From NCBI GenBank assembly GCA_046347635.1, contig JAXMFT010000009.1, positions 62,001 through 126,000 of the forward strand: DNA of 64,000 bases, in the 5' to 3' direction. This document shows, one piece after another, positions 15,795 to 23,807 of the stretch. This DNA comes from JAGVSZ01 sp019137045 (GTDB lineage: Bacteria > Pseudomonadota > Gammaproteobacteria > Burkholderiales > SG8-39). Under the pieces are notes generated by a model. It made no database searches, was not told the origin of the DNA, and saw only the letters and a program-made list of their open reading frames with translations. The first letter of the stretch is position 1. Every line of letters starts with the position of its first letter. A program made the translations under genes and the position numbers.

Positions 15795-16730
15795 CTATCC
15801 TCCCAAGGCGCCCTGCGCGTTCACGTATAGCGCGTAGACGCTCTTGCCCGCGGCCATGAAGAGGCGGTTGCGATAGGTCCCGCCGAAGCAGACGTTCGCG
15901 CAGCGCTCGGGCAGATCGATCCGGCCGATGAGCCGCCCGTCGGGGTTGAAGATGGCGACGCCGTCGAGCGCGGGATCGCCCATCCCCCAGCCGCACCACA
16001 GGTTGCCGTCGACGTCGCAACGGAACCCGTCGGGCGTGCCGGGGCCCGCCGAAATGAGGATGCGCCGGTTCGCGAGGCCGCGCCCGCGGTCGACCACGTC
16101 GTAGGCGAGGATGTTGCGCGGCACGCTGCGCGACTCGACCACGTAGAGGATCGACTCGTCGGGCGAGAACGCGAGGCCGTTCGGGCAGTCGATGCCTTCC
16201 GCGACCACCGTGAGCGCGCCGGTCGCGCCGTCGACGCGATAGACGTTCGTCGGCAATTCCGGGCGTGCGACCGTGCCTTCGTAGTGGCTGAGCAGGCCGA
16301 ACGGCGGGTCGGTGAACCAGACCGACCCGTCGGACTTCACGACGAGGTCGTTGGGCGAGTTGAGCGGCTTGCCCTCGAAGCGGTCGGCGAGCACGGTGAT
16401 CGTCCCGTCGTACTCGGTGCGCGACACGCGCCGGCCGCCGTGCTCGCAGGTCACGAGGCGCCCCTGGCGGTCGCGCGTGTTGCCGTTCGCGAAGCCGGAG
16501 GGCCGGCGGAAGACGCTCACCGCGCCGGTCTCCTCCTCCCATTTCATGATGCGGTTGTTCGGGATGTCGCTCCACAGCAGGAAGCGGGCGTCGCCGAACC
16601 ACACCGGCCCCTCGGCCCAGCGGAAGCCGTGCGCGATGCGCTCCACGGAGGCGAGGGCGAGCCGGTACTTCGCGAAGCTCTCGTCGAGCACGCGGACCGC
16701 GGGGTCGGGGTAGCGCTGGCTGGGTTCCAT
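15795..16730 (-). CDS. SMP-30/gluconolactonase family protein
   Basis: A 311-residue six-bladed beta-propeller of the SMP-30/gluconolactonase/LRE family. WAEGPVWF holds the first metal glutamate, NSPNDLVV the conserved asparagine, and PNGLAFSPDESILYV and SAGPGTPDGFRCDVDGNLW the later calcium-site residues. The family opens sugar or other lactones with a divalent metal. No signal peptide is present, so it is likely cytoplasmic. A GGAG site lies before the ATG. The neighbours, an aminotransferase and an SDR, do not fix the substrate. Confidence 0.88.
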   Translation of the reverse strand: MEPSQRYPDPAVRVLDESFAKYRLALASVERIAHGFRWAEGPVWFGDARFLLWSDIPNNRIMKWEEETGAVSVFRRPSGFANGNTRDRQGRLVTCEHGGRRVSRTEYDGTITVLADRFEGKPLNSPNDLVVKSDGSVWFTDPPFGLLSHYEGTVARPELPTNVYRVDGATGALTVVAEGIDCPNGLAFSPDESILYVVESRSVPRNILAYDVVDRGRGLANRRILISAGPGTPDGFRCDVDGNLWCGWGMGDPALDGVAIFNPDGRLIGRIDLPERCANVCFGGTYRNRLFMAAGKSVYALYVNAQGALGG

Positions 16731-16796
16731 CGGAGGCTCCTACTCATGGCGATTGTCGCGTCGCGCACGGTCACGCTCGGCGGCGCACGATCGGGC

Positions 16797-17534
16797 TCAG
16801 CCCGCGCTCGAGTACCCGCCGTCGACCAGCATGACGGTGCCGGTCATGTAGCGCGCGGCGTCCGAGCACAGGAACAGGATCGGGTCGGCGATCTCGCCCG
16901 GTTCGGCCCAGCGGCCGAGCGCGATGCGCGCGTTGATCTGCGCGCTGCGCTCGGGGTTCTCCCGCGGCGCGCGCGAGAGCTCGGTGAGGACCCAGCCGGG
17001 GGCGACCGCGTTCACGCGCACGCCGTCGGCGGCGTAGGCGCAGGCGAGCGACATCGTCAGGTTGCGCACCGCGCCCTTCGAGGCCGAGTACGCCGGCTGC
17101 GCCGGCCCGCCGAAGAACGCCATGATCGAGGCGACGAACACGACGGCGCCCTTGCGCCGCGCGAGCAGCGGCCGCGCCGCGGTGGCGACGCGCATGCCGC
17201 CGCTGACGTTCACGTCCAGCACCTGGTCGAACGCCTCCGGCTGGTGCTCCGCGCCGCGCCGGATGATGCCGGCGCTGTTCACCACGAAGTCGAGCGCCGG
17301 GAGGCCGCCGACGAGCGCGTTCACCGCAGCGAGATCGGTGACATCGAGGCGACGCACGTCGATGCCGGCGAAATCGGGGTTCGCGCGCGCTGCGCCGAGC
17401 TCGGCGTCGGTGAGGCCGCACGCGATCACGGCCGCCCCGGCGCGCTTGAAGGCGCGGCTCGCCGCCGCGCCGATGCCCGACACGCCGCCGGTGACCAGCG
17501 CGGTGCGGCCGGAGAAATCGAACTTGCAGTCCAT
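16797..17534 (-). CDS. Short-chain dehydrogenase/reductase
   Basis: A 245-residue classical SDR. TGGVSGIG at 15-22 is the cofactor loop, NSAG the structural asparagine motif, and the catalytic YSASK follows a SIMAF segment where the serine is expected. The C terminus MTGTVMLVDGGYSSAG is typical. The ATG has a GGAGGG site seven bases upstream, and TATAAG lies about 26 nt before the start. Likely an alcohol or sugar dehydrogenase; the substrate is unknown. The SMP-30 gene follows 66 bp downstream in the same direction, a pairing often seen in sugar-acid catabolism. Confidence 0.9.
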   Translation of the reverse strand: MDCKFDFSGRTALVTGGVSGIGAAASRAFKRAGAAVIACGLTDAELGAARANPDFAGIDVRRLDVTDLAAVNALVGGLPALDFVVNSAGIIRRGAEHQPEAFDQVLDVNVSGGMRVATAARPLLARRKGAVVFVASIMAFFGGPAQPAYSASKGAVRNLTMSLACAYAADGVRVNAVAPGWVLTELSRAPRENPERSAQINARIALGRWAEPGEIADPILFLCSDAARYMTGTVMLVDGGYSSAG

Positions 17535-17559
17535 CGTGCCCTCCGCCTCGGTCCCGCGG

Positions 17560-17565
17560 CTTATA
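17560..17565 (-). promoter_or_regulatory. Putative -10 element (TATAAG)
   Basis: On the minus strand, GGTATAAGCC lies 26 nt before the SDR start. The same hexamer precedes gshA. Confidence 0.4.
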
Positions 17566-17606
17566 CCGGATCCGCGGCGCGCTGTCGCGCCCGCGCCGGG
17601 GCGGGG

Positions 17607-17612
17607 TACCAT
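17607..17612 (+). promoter_or_regulatory. Putative -10 element (TACCAT)
   Basis: GGTACCATGCGCCGC lies about 28 nt before a 19-codon reading frame (17640-17699) that leads into the EamA transporter gene. Confidence 0.3.
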
Positions 17613-17702
17613 GCGCCGCTTGCGGGGCAGGGGGGCACGATGATCGATCCGACCGGCGCGGCGTTCCCGGCCGACGGCGGCGAGCCGGCGCAGGCCTGAG
17701 CG

Positions 17703-18617
17703 TTGCCCTCCGAGTCGCTCTGGATCCCGGTCACCATCTGGGCGGCGTTCGCCCAGACGCTGCGCAACGCCGCGCAGCGCAGCCTGACCGAGGCGCTCGG
17801 CACGCTCGGCGCGACGCTGGTGCGGTTCCTCTACGGCCTGCCGTTCGCGGCGCTGTGGTTGTGGCTCGTGCACGCGGCCGGCGGACTCGAGATCCCCGCC
17901 CCGACCCTGCGCTTCGGCGCCTGGGTCGTCATCGGGGCGGTCGCGCAGATCGTCGCCACCGCGCTCCTGCTGCGCGTGATGGCCGAGCGCAACTTCGCGC
18001 TCGGGGTCGCGTACTCCAAGACCGAGATCATCCAGGTCGCGGTGTTCGGCCTCGTCTTCATCGGCGACCCGGTCAGCGCGGTCGCCGCGATCGCGATCGT
18101 GCTCGGCACGCTCGGCGTGCTGCTCCTCTCGCCGGCGGACAAGGCGCGCCCGTGGCGGGCGCTGCTCGCCGGCTGGACCTCGCGCACGGCGCTGATCGGA
18201 CTCGGCTCCGGCGCGGCGTTCGCCCTCTCGGCGGTCGGCTACCGCGGCGCCGCGCTCGCGCTCGACGGCGCGCCGTTCCTGGTCGCTGCGGCGTTCACGC
18301 TGCTGGTGGCGCAGACGATCCAGACGGTGCTGCTCGGCGGGTGGCTCGCGGTGCGCAGCCCGGCGGTGATCGGGCGCGTCTTTCGGGCGTGGCGGCCGTC
18401 GCTCTTCGCGGGCTTCATGGGCGCGGCCGCTTCGGCCGGGTGGTTCACCGCGATGGCGATCGAGCCGGTCGCCCACGTGCGCACCCTCGGCCTGGTCGAG
18501 CTCGTGTTCAGCGCGATCGTGTCACGGCGGTTCTTCCGCGAGAGGATGACGCGGCGCGAGTGGGCCGGGATGCTGCTGCTCGTCGCCGGCGTGGTCATCA
18601 TCACGCTGAAGCGGTGA
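17703..18617 (+). CDS. EamA/DMT-family transporter
   Basis: A 304-residue, ten-helix membrane protein of the drug/metabolite transporter superfamily with two homologous halves. The first half has RFLYGLPFAALWLW and VAYSKTEIIQ; the second has AMAIEPVAHVRTLGLVELVFS and a final AGMLLLVAGVVIITLKR helix. The start is unclear: TTG at 17703 is the first start codon in frame. It lies 3 bp after a TGA that ends an in-frame 19-codon ORF with its own GGGG ribosome site. The substrate cannot be told. An SDR follows 52 bp downstream. Confidence 0.82.
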   Translation: MPSESLWIPVTIWAAFAQTLRNAAQRSLTEALGTLGATLVRFLYGLPFAALWLWLVHAAGGLEIPAPTLRFGAWVVIGAVAQIVATALLLRVMAERNFALGVAYSKTEIIQVAVFGLVFIGDPVSAVAAIAIVLGTLGVLLLSPADKARPWRALLAGWTSRTALIGLGSGAAFALSAVGYRGAALALDGAPFLVAAAFTLLVAQTIQTVLLGGWLAVRSPAVIGRVFRAWRPSLFAGFMGAAASAGWFTAMAIEPVAHVRTLGLVELVFSAIVSRRFFRERMTRREWAGMLLLVAGVVIITLKR

Positions 18618-18624
18618 ACCGCGC

Positions 18625-18630
18625 TACCAT
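18625..18630 (+). promoter_or_regulatory. Putative -10 element (TACCAT)
   Basis: GCTACCATCGCCGCC lies 40 nt before the SDR ATG at 18670 and matches the hexamer before the EamA gene. Confidence 0.35.
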
Positions 18631-18669
18631 CGCCGCCCTCGCTACGTTCGAACACCAGGGAGACCCGAC

Positions 18670-19422
18670 ATGAGCACGAAGATCGCCATCGTCACCGGGG
18701 CGGGCAGCGGGATCGGGCGCGCCTCCGCCGTCGCGCTGCTGAAGGCCGGCTGGTCGGTCGCGCTCGCCGGGCGGCGCGCCGACGCGCTCGCCGAGTCGGT
18801 CAAGCTCGCCGGCGCCGACGGCGCGCGCGCGGCGGCGGTCCCCACCGACGTCACGAACCCCGAGTCGGTGCGCGCGCTGTTCGCGAAAGTGAAGGACAAG
18901 TGGGGGCGCCTCGACCTGCTCTTCAACAACGCCGGCCAGAACGCGCCCGGCATTCCGCTCGAGGACCTGTCCTTCGAGCAGTGGAAGAGCGTCGTCGACG
19001 TGAACCTCACCGGCATGTTCCTGTGCATCCAGGAAGCGTTCCGGGTCATGAAGGCGCAGGACCCGCGCGGCGGGCGCATCATCAACAACGGCTCGATCTC
19101 CGCGCACGCGCCGCGGCCCAACTCGGCGCCCTACACCGCCACCAAGCACGCGGTCACCGGGCTCACGAAGTGCGCCTCGCTCGACGGGCGCAAGTACGAC
19201 ATCGCGTGCGGTCAGATCGACATCGGCAACGCGCTCACCGAGATGGCGGCGCGCATGGCGAAGGGCGTGCCGCAGGCGAACGGCGAGATCGCGATCGAGG
19301 CGGTGATGGACGTGCGGCACGTCGCCGACGCGATCGTGCACATGGCGGGCCTGCCGCTCGAGGCGAACATGCAGTTCGTGACGGTCATGGCGACGAAGAT
19401 GCCCTTCGTCGGCCGGGGCTGA
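18670..19422 (+). CDS. Short-chain dehydrogenase/reductase
   Basis: A 250-residue SDR with TGAGSGIG near residue 9, NNAG, a serine in NNGSISA, and YTATKHA for the catalytic tyrosine and lysine. The cofactor-loop RR after AGR suggests NADP(H) use. The usual C-terminal VNAIAPG region is replaced by ACGQIDIGNALTEM, as in a subgroup of actinobacterial and betaproteobacterial SDRs. A GGGAG site precedes the ATG. The substrate is unknown. It may be co-transcribed with the EamA transporter upstream. Confidence 0.9.
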   Translation: MSTKIAIVTGAGSGIGRASAVALLKAGWSVALAGRRADALAESVKLAGADGARAAAVPTDVTNPESVRALFAKVKDKWGRLDLLFNNAGQNAPGIPLEDLSFEQWKSVVDVNLTGMFLCIQEAFRVMKAQDPRGGRIINNGSISAHAPRPNSAPYTATKHAVTGLTKCASLDGRKYDIACGQIDIGNALTEMAARMAKGVPQANGEIAIEAVMDVRHVADAIVHMAGLPLEANMQFVTVMATKMPFVGRG

Positions 19423-19479
19423 CCGGCTCGACCCGCTGACCGCGCCGCCCGCCGGGGCGCGGCCGTCCGCTCTGCGGCG

Positions 19480-19704
19480 CTACGCGGCGCTCACCAGCCG
19501 CGGCTGCGGGCGCGGCGTCGCGAGCTTGCGGCGCGCGAGCGCGGCGCGCAGCCCGTTGAGCGCGTTCGCCGCGAAAAAGCCGTGCGTCCACTGCGTGGCG
19601 AGCCGCGGGTGGATGCGCACGAACGGGTTGTCCTCGAGCCCGAAGCCGGCTTCCGCCATGCGACGCCCGAGGTCGAACGCCTTACGCTCCTGATCGGCAA
19701 ACAT
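19480..19704 (-). CDS. Small hypothetical protein (74 aa)
   Basis: The ATG at 19704 has GAGGAAC upstream and gives 74 residues starting MFADQERKAFDLGRRM. There is an amphipathic helical N terminus, NPFVRIHPRLATQW in the middle, and a basic C-terminal helix (LRAALARRKLATPRPQ). No signal peptide or membrane helix is present. No family recognised. In-frame starts further upstream (19731 or 19818) would run into the decayed FadJ-like region. It is convergent with the SDR. Confidence 0.55.
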   Translation of the reverse strand: MFADQERKAFDLGRRMAEAGFGLEDNPFVRIHPRLATQWTHGFFAANALNGLRAALARRKLATPRPQPRLVSAA

Positions 19705-19738
19705 CCTGGGTTCCTCGCTTTGTCGTTGCATGCCTTTG

Positions 19739-20480
19739 TCATGCATGCACCACGAGCTTAGACGCGGGCACATTGCGCGATCGTGAACGATTGTCAAACA
19801 TGCGGCGCTTCTCCACACGCGCCACGATCATGTCCGCGCGCCGCCGCGCGGCAGCCTGCAACTGCGCGAGCGTGCTTCCGGCCGCGACGCGGGCGACGAG
19901 CCGCGGCGCGGGCGCCCGATACATCGCGTCGAACCGATCCGGATACTTGAGAATCCCGACGAGCAACTTCTTCGAGCCGGCTGATTCGGCGCGGAACATC
20001 GGTCCGCCGCGATAGCGCGGGACGCCGCGACCGGACGCCCGCACGACGTCGATGTCGCTCGCGCGCACGGCGATTTAGGCTGCGCGGACTCGGAAACCCG
20101 CGTTCGGCGGCGGGCACGGACGCCGCTCGGGGTCTCCTCGCCGGCATGTGCGCTTCTCGACACCGAGTGCGCGCCCGTGCACGCAGGGTCTCGACCGCCG
20201 CCGCATCGTCGCGCCGCGCGAAGACTTCCTTCTTCGGCGCCGGGTCCCGGAAACAGCGCCTCGAAGACGAGGTCGCCGCCGCGCAGCGCCTGGTGGCCGA
20301 CCGACCCGGTGGTCAGCGCCATGCGCCTCACCATGCCCTTGCAGGTCGCGTCGATCACGCCGCGGCGCGGTCGAGCCCCTCCCCGGTCGCGTCGGGCACC
20401 GTCATCGGGACGCCTGCGTTCGCGCGGCAGATCGCGCTGCCGCCTGCGTACGCGACCCCGACCGTTCGAACTGGACTCAT
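19739..20480 (-). pseudogene. Decayed FadJ-like 3-hydroxyacyl-CoA dehydrogenase remnant
   Basis: Fragments of one gene lie in order but in different frames. From 20480, ATG-led VRTVGV, then ANAGVPMTVPDATGEGLDR, recall the Rossmann start of 3-hydroxyacyl-CoA dehydrogenases, before a stop at 20355. Next comes RRMALTTG with GGDLVFEALF (about 20250-20340), then DPAPKKEVFARRD in a shifted frame. After a large internal loss, ASDIDVV, RYRGGPMF (about 20000-20060) and APRLVARVAAGS match the multifunctional enzyme C terminus, where GYGFPRYRGGPMF is usual. The ATG overlaps the amidohydrolase stop (ATGA), so this was once the last gene of the feruloyl-CoA synthase operon. Confidence 0.75.
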
Positions 20481-21343
20481 CCGAGCCCGAGCAGCTTCGC
20501 CGCGTTCTCTTTCATGATGAGGGGCCGCACGTCCGGCTTGACGTCGAGCTGCTCGAAGTCGGCGATCCAGCGCTCGGGCGTGAGCAGCGGGAAGTCGGTG
20601 CCGAAGAGCACCTTGTGCTTGAGCAGCGTGTTCGCGTACTGCACGAGCAGCGGCGGGAAGTACTTCGGCGACCAGCCCGAGAGGTCGATGTAGACCTGCG
20701 GCTTGTGGGTCGCGACCGAGAGCGCCTCGTCCTGCCACGGGAACGACGGGTGCGCCATGATGATCGGCATGTCGGGAAAGTCGGCCGCGACGTCGTCCAG
20801 GTGGATCGGATTCGCGTACTTCACCCGCAGGCCGCCGCCCGCCCGCATGCCCGCGCCGATGCCGGTCTGGCCGGTGTGGAAGAGCGCGGGCAGTTTCGCC
20901 TCCGCGATGACCTCGTAGAGCGGATAGGCGACATGGTCGTTCGGGAAGAACTCCTGGACGATCGGGTGGAACTTGAAGCCCTTGACTCCGAAGTCCTCGA
21001 TCAGCCGCCGCGCCTCCCGCACGCCCATCTTCCCGCGGCCGGGGTCGATGCTCGCGAACGGGATCGCGACGTCCGCGTGCTCCGCCGCCGCCTCGGCCAC
21101 CTCCTCGTTGGAAATGCGCTTGAGTCCGAGTCCCTTCTCGTGGTCGACGGCGAACACCACGAAGGCCATCTTCCGCTCGCGGTAGTACGCCGCCATCTGC
21201 GGGATGGTCGGGTGCTGGGGGACGTACTTGAAGTAGCGCCCCTTCGCCTCGTCGAGCTCGCGCGCGCTTTCGTCGGGCAGCACGCGGGTGGAGACCTCCG
21301 CGTGAGTGTGGACGTCGATGGCGACCAGCTCGTCGAGTTTCAC
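20477..21343 (-). CDS. Amidohydrolase family protein (TIM-barrel metal-dependent hydrolase)
   Basis: A GTG start at 21343 overlaps the ligase stop by 4 bp (GTGA); GGGAG lies nine bases before. The 288-residue product begins with VAIDVHTHAE, where HxH binds metal. It continues with FHPIVQEF, ALFHTGQTG, MAHPSFPWQDEA and LFGTDFPLL, matching the amidohydrolase-2 (ACMSD/gamma-resorcylate decarboxylase) group. These enzymes decarboxylate or hydrolyse aromatic-derived acids. Its place between feruloyl-CoA synthase and a dead hydroxyacyl-CoA dehydrogenase suggests a step in degrading a hydroxycinnamate or related aromatic acid. Confidence 0.88.
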   Translation of the reverse strand: MKLDELVAIDVHTHAEVSTRVLPDESARELDEAKGRYFKYVPQHPTIPQMAAYYRERKMAFVVFAVDHEKGLGLKRISNEEVAEAAAEHADVAIPFASIDPGRGKMGVREARRLIEDFGVKGFKFHPIVQEFFPNDHVAYPLYEVIAEAKLPALFHTGQTGIGAGMRAGGGLRVKYANPIHLDDVAADFPDMPIIMAHPSFPWQDEALSVATHKPQVYIDLSGWSPKYFPPLLVQYANTLLKHKVLFGTDFPLLTPERWIADFEQLDVKPDVRPLIMKENAAKLLGLG

Positions 21344-23202
21344 GGTCGATGCTCCCTTGCACGGAGGACGTCCGGGCCCGGCGGTTCGGCGTAGAGCGCC
21401 TCGACCAGCGCGGCGCGCTGCCTGAGGACCATGCGCTGGTTGACCGAGCCCTTGTCGGTGACCTCGCCGGAGTCGATCGACGGCGGCGCTTCGACCACGA
21501 TCGCGCGCAGGATGCGGGTTGCGCTGCCGGTCGCCTCCTGCGCGACGCGATCGAGCGCCGCCTGGAAGCGCGCGCGCACCGCCGGGTGGCGGAGAACCGC
21601 CTCGGCCGGAGCGTTCTCGTCGTGCTCCGGGCACAGCGCGCGGCACGCAGCGATGTTTGGAAACACGAGCGCGCCGAGCGCATCGCGATCGTGACCGGTG
21701 ATCACGACGTCGTGGATGAACGGCGACCCGGCCGAGTTGAACCGGGTCCGCAGCGCGCCGACGTTCACCCACGTGCCGGTTGTCAGCTTGAAATCCTCCG
21801 CGATCCGGCCGTCGAACTCCAGGCCCTGCTGCGGATCGGCGGGATCGACGAGGCGCATCGCATCGCCGGTCCGGTAGTACCCCTCCTCGTCGAACGCGGC
21901 GCGCGTGAGCTCGGGCTGGCGCCAGTATCCGGGCGTGATGCTCGGCCCGCGCAAGCGCACCTCGAGCTTCTCGCCCGCCGGCGCGAGCTTCAGCTCGAGG
22001 CCGTCGGCCGGAAGACCCACCGTCCCGGCGCGGGCCGCGCCGCGATTCGTGCCCATGGCGAACGGCGCGGTCTCGGTCGCGCCGTAACCGGTGATCCAGA
22101 GGATGCGCTCGCCGCAGGTCTGGAGCGCGAGCGCCTCGTACGCCTGCCACACCGGCTGCGGCAGCACCGCGGCCGCGTACTGGATCAGCCCCAGGCGGCT
22201 GAAGAAGGTGCGGCGCAGCGCCTCGTCCGCGCGCAGGTAAGGCAGCAATGCGTCATAGCCGCGCGGCACGTTGAAATAGATGGTCGGGCCGATCTCGCGC
22301 AGGTTGCGCACGGTGCGCTCGACGAGCCCCGGCATCGGCCGTCCCTCGTCGACGTAGAGGGTGCCGCCGTTGTAGAGCACGAGCCCGACGTTGTGGTTGC
22401 CGCCCGCGGTGTGGTGCCACGGCAGCCAGTCGACGAGCACCGGCGGCACCTCGGCGACGAACGGCAGGGCCTGCGCCAGCATCTGCTGGTTCGCGCAGAG
22501 CATGCGCTGGGTGTTGACGACCGCCTTCGGGTGCCCGGTCGAACCCGAAGTGAAGAGGAACTTCGCGATGGTGTCCGGGCCGACACCGGCGTGCGCGCGT
22601 ACGACGGCGTCGGTCGGAACCGCGGACTCGAGCTCGGCGAAGCGGCGCGCCGCCCGGCCGGGCATCGAGCCCTGCGCGACGACGAGCTCGGTCGCGGCCG
22701 GCACCGCGGCCGCGATCGCGGGCGCATACCGCTCCGCGTCGGCTGCGAACACCAAGCCCGGCGTGACGAGCGCGACGACCTCGCGCAGCTTCGCGAAGTC
22801 GGTCGCGAGCAGCGAGTAGGCCGGCGAGACCGGCGCGCACGGCACGCCTATGTGCATCGCCGCGAGCGTGAGGAGCAGGTGCTCGATGCCGTTCTCCGAG
22901 AGGATCGCGAGCGGCCGCTCCGGCGCGAGCTTCCGGTCGAGGAGCGCCTGCGCGAGCGAGCGCACGCGTGCGAGCGCCTGGCCGTACGTCACCGTGCGCC
23001 AGCCGCCCGCGGGGTCGCGCTGTGCGACCAGGATGCGATCCGGGACCTCGTGCGCCCAGCGCACCAGGCGCTCGGTGAGGCGCGGCGGATACGGCCCGAG
23101 CGCGTGCGGGGAGCGCAGGAAGACCGCGCCGTCGTCGCGGCGCATCACTTCGACGTCGGCCGGGCCGAGCGGAACTCTGCGCATGCGTCCGGCGTGCGCC
23201 AC
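21340..23202 (-). CDS. Feruloyl-CoA synthase-like acyl-CoA ligase
   Basis: About 620 residues. The GTG at 23202 has AGGA six bases upstream; an ATG at 23184 is possible but has no ribosome site. RVPLGPADVEV near the N terminus and SPHALGPYPPRLTERL are family hallmarks. FTSGSTGHPKAV is the AMP-binding loop, ITGYGATETAP the acyl-adenylate motif, and YYRTGD with FDGRIAEDFKL the hinge. In place of the usual catalytic-lysine C-terminal domain it has the extended Fcs-type tail. The family activates ferulate and related cinnamates or benzoates with ATP and CoA. No enoyl-CoA hydratase/aldolase or vanillin dehydrogenase is adjacent. Confidence 0.85.
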   Translation of the reverse strand: MAHAGRMRRVPLGPADVEVMRRDDGAVFLRSPHALGPYPPRLTERLVRWAHEVPDRILVAQRDPAGGWRTVTYGQALARVRSLAQALLDRKLAPERPLAILSENGIEHLLLTLAAMHIGVPCAPVSPAYSLLATDFAKLREVVALVTPGLVFAADAERYAPAIAAAVPAATELVVAQGSMPGRAARRFAELESAVPTDAVVRAHAGVGPDTIAKFLFTSGSTGHPKAVVNTQRMLCANQQMLAQALPFVAEVPPVLVDWLPWHHTAGGNHNVGLVLYNGGTLYVDEGRPMPGLVERTVRNLREIGPTIYFNVPRGYDALLPYLRADEALRRTFFSRLGLIQYAAAVLPQPVWQAYEALALQTCGERILWITGYGATETAPFAMGTNRGAARAGTVGLPADGLELKLAPAGEKLEVRLRGPSITPGYWRQPELTRAAFDEEGYYRTGDAMRLVDPADPQQGLEFDGRIAEDFKLTTGTWVNVGALRTRFNSAGSPFIHDVVITGHDRDALGALVFPNIAACRALCPEHDENAPAEAVLRHPAVRARFQAALDRVAQEATGSATRILRAIVVEAPPSIDSGEVTDKGSVNQRMVLRQRAALVEALYAEPPGPDVLRAREHRP

Positions 23203-23210
23203 TGCCGTTC

Positions 23211-23693
23211 CTACCCGGCGAGCTTCTTCAGGAGCGCGAGGAGCCTGCGCCGCTCGCCCGCGCCCAGCTTCGCCGAGCGGCGGCGGTCTTCCGCGAGCAC
23301 GCGCCGCTTCATCCTCGCCACCTCCCGCTCGCCACGCGCGGTCAGGTACACGCCCCAGGCGCGGCGGTCGCCGGGGCGCTGGTGGCGTTCCGCGAGCCCG
23401 CGCTGCTCCATCCAGTCGGTGAGCATCATCGCGCCGGAGCGCGCGATGCCGAGCACCTGCCCGAGCGCGCTCTGGCCGATCCCGGGGTTCGCGCCGACGA
23501 TCACGAGCGCGGTGAACCGCGGCGGGGTGATCTCGAGCCCGCGCGTCGCCTCGTGGAACGCCAGGAACATCGCCACCTGGGCGCGGCGCAGCGTATACCC
23601 GATCAGCTCGTCGAGCACGTCGTAGTCGACGCCGGCCACGTGCGGGATCGGCGCGAGCGCGCGCGGGCGGTGCGGGGAGGGGAGCCGGTTCAT
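23211..23693 (-). CDS. MarR-family transcriptional regulator
   Basis: A 160-residue winged-helix protein. The N-terminal helix (YDVLDELIGYTLRRAQ) is for dimerisation, FTALVIVGANPGIGQSALGQVLGIARSGAMMLTD forms the helix-turn-helix, and HQRPGDRRAWGVYLTARGE the wing with its conserved Asp-Arg. MarR proteins of this type commonly repress aromatic-acid operons and are released by the CoA thioester of the substrate. It is the first gene of the Fcs operon, 9 bp ahead, and is divergent from the Liv-type binding protein. A 21-bp palindrome sits between them, so autoregulation is likely. Confidence 0.9.
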   Translation of the reverse strand: MNRLPSPHRPRALAPIPHVAGVDYDVLDELIGYTLRRAQVAMFLAFHEATRGLEITPPRFTALVIVGANPGIGQSALGQVLGIARSGAMMLTDWMEQRGLAERHQRPGDRRAWGVYLTARGEREVARMKRRVLAEDRRRSAKLGAGERRRLLALLKKLAG

Positions 23694-23706
23694 CGTTGAC
23701 CGGAGA

Positions 23707-23727
23707 ATTGTAATGGTCTATAACAAT
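23707..23727. promoter_or_regulatory. Imperfect 21-bp palindrome, probable MarR operator
   Basis: The 21-bp site has ATTGT and ACAAT outer arms and 8 of 10 paired positions around a central base. It is AT-rich, begins 14 bp from the marR start and lies between marR and the divergent binding-protein gene. Size and symmetry fit a MarR dimer site. It could control both directions. Confidence 0.55.
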
Positions 23728-23807
23728 CGGCCACAACCGCCGCGCCGCGCATGCGGCGGTGCGCCAGAGAACAACCGCGCTGCAGCACACCCCTCGGAGG
23801 AGGACCC

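Noticed and set aside
15782..15795. 14-bp palindrome GCGCCGCGCGGCGC between convergent genes
   Set aside because: Too short and expected by chance at this GC; no loop or T-run to support a terminator.
20146..21394. Plus-strand open frames over the Fcs operon end
   Set aside because: Antisense shadows of the amidohydrolase and the FadJ remnant, rich in Arg and Pro.
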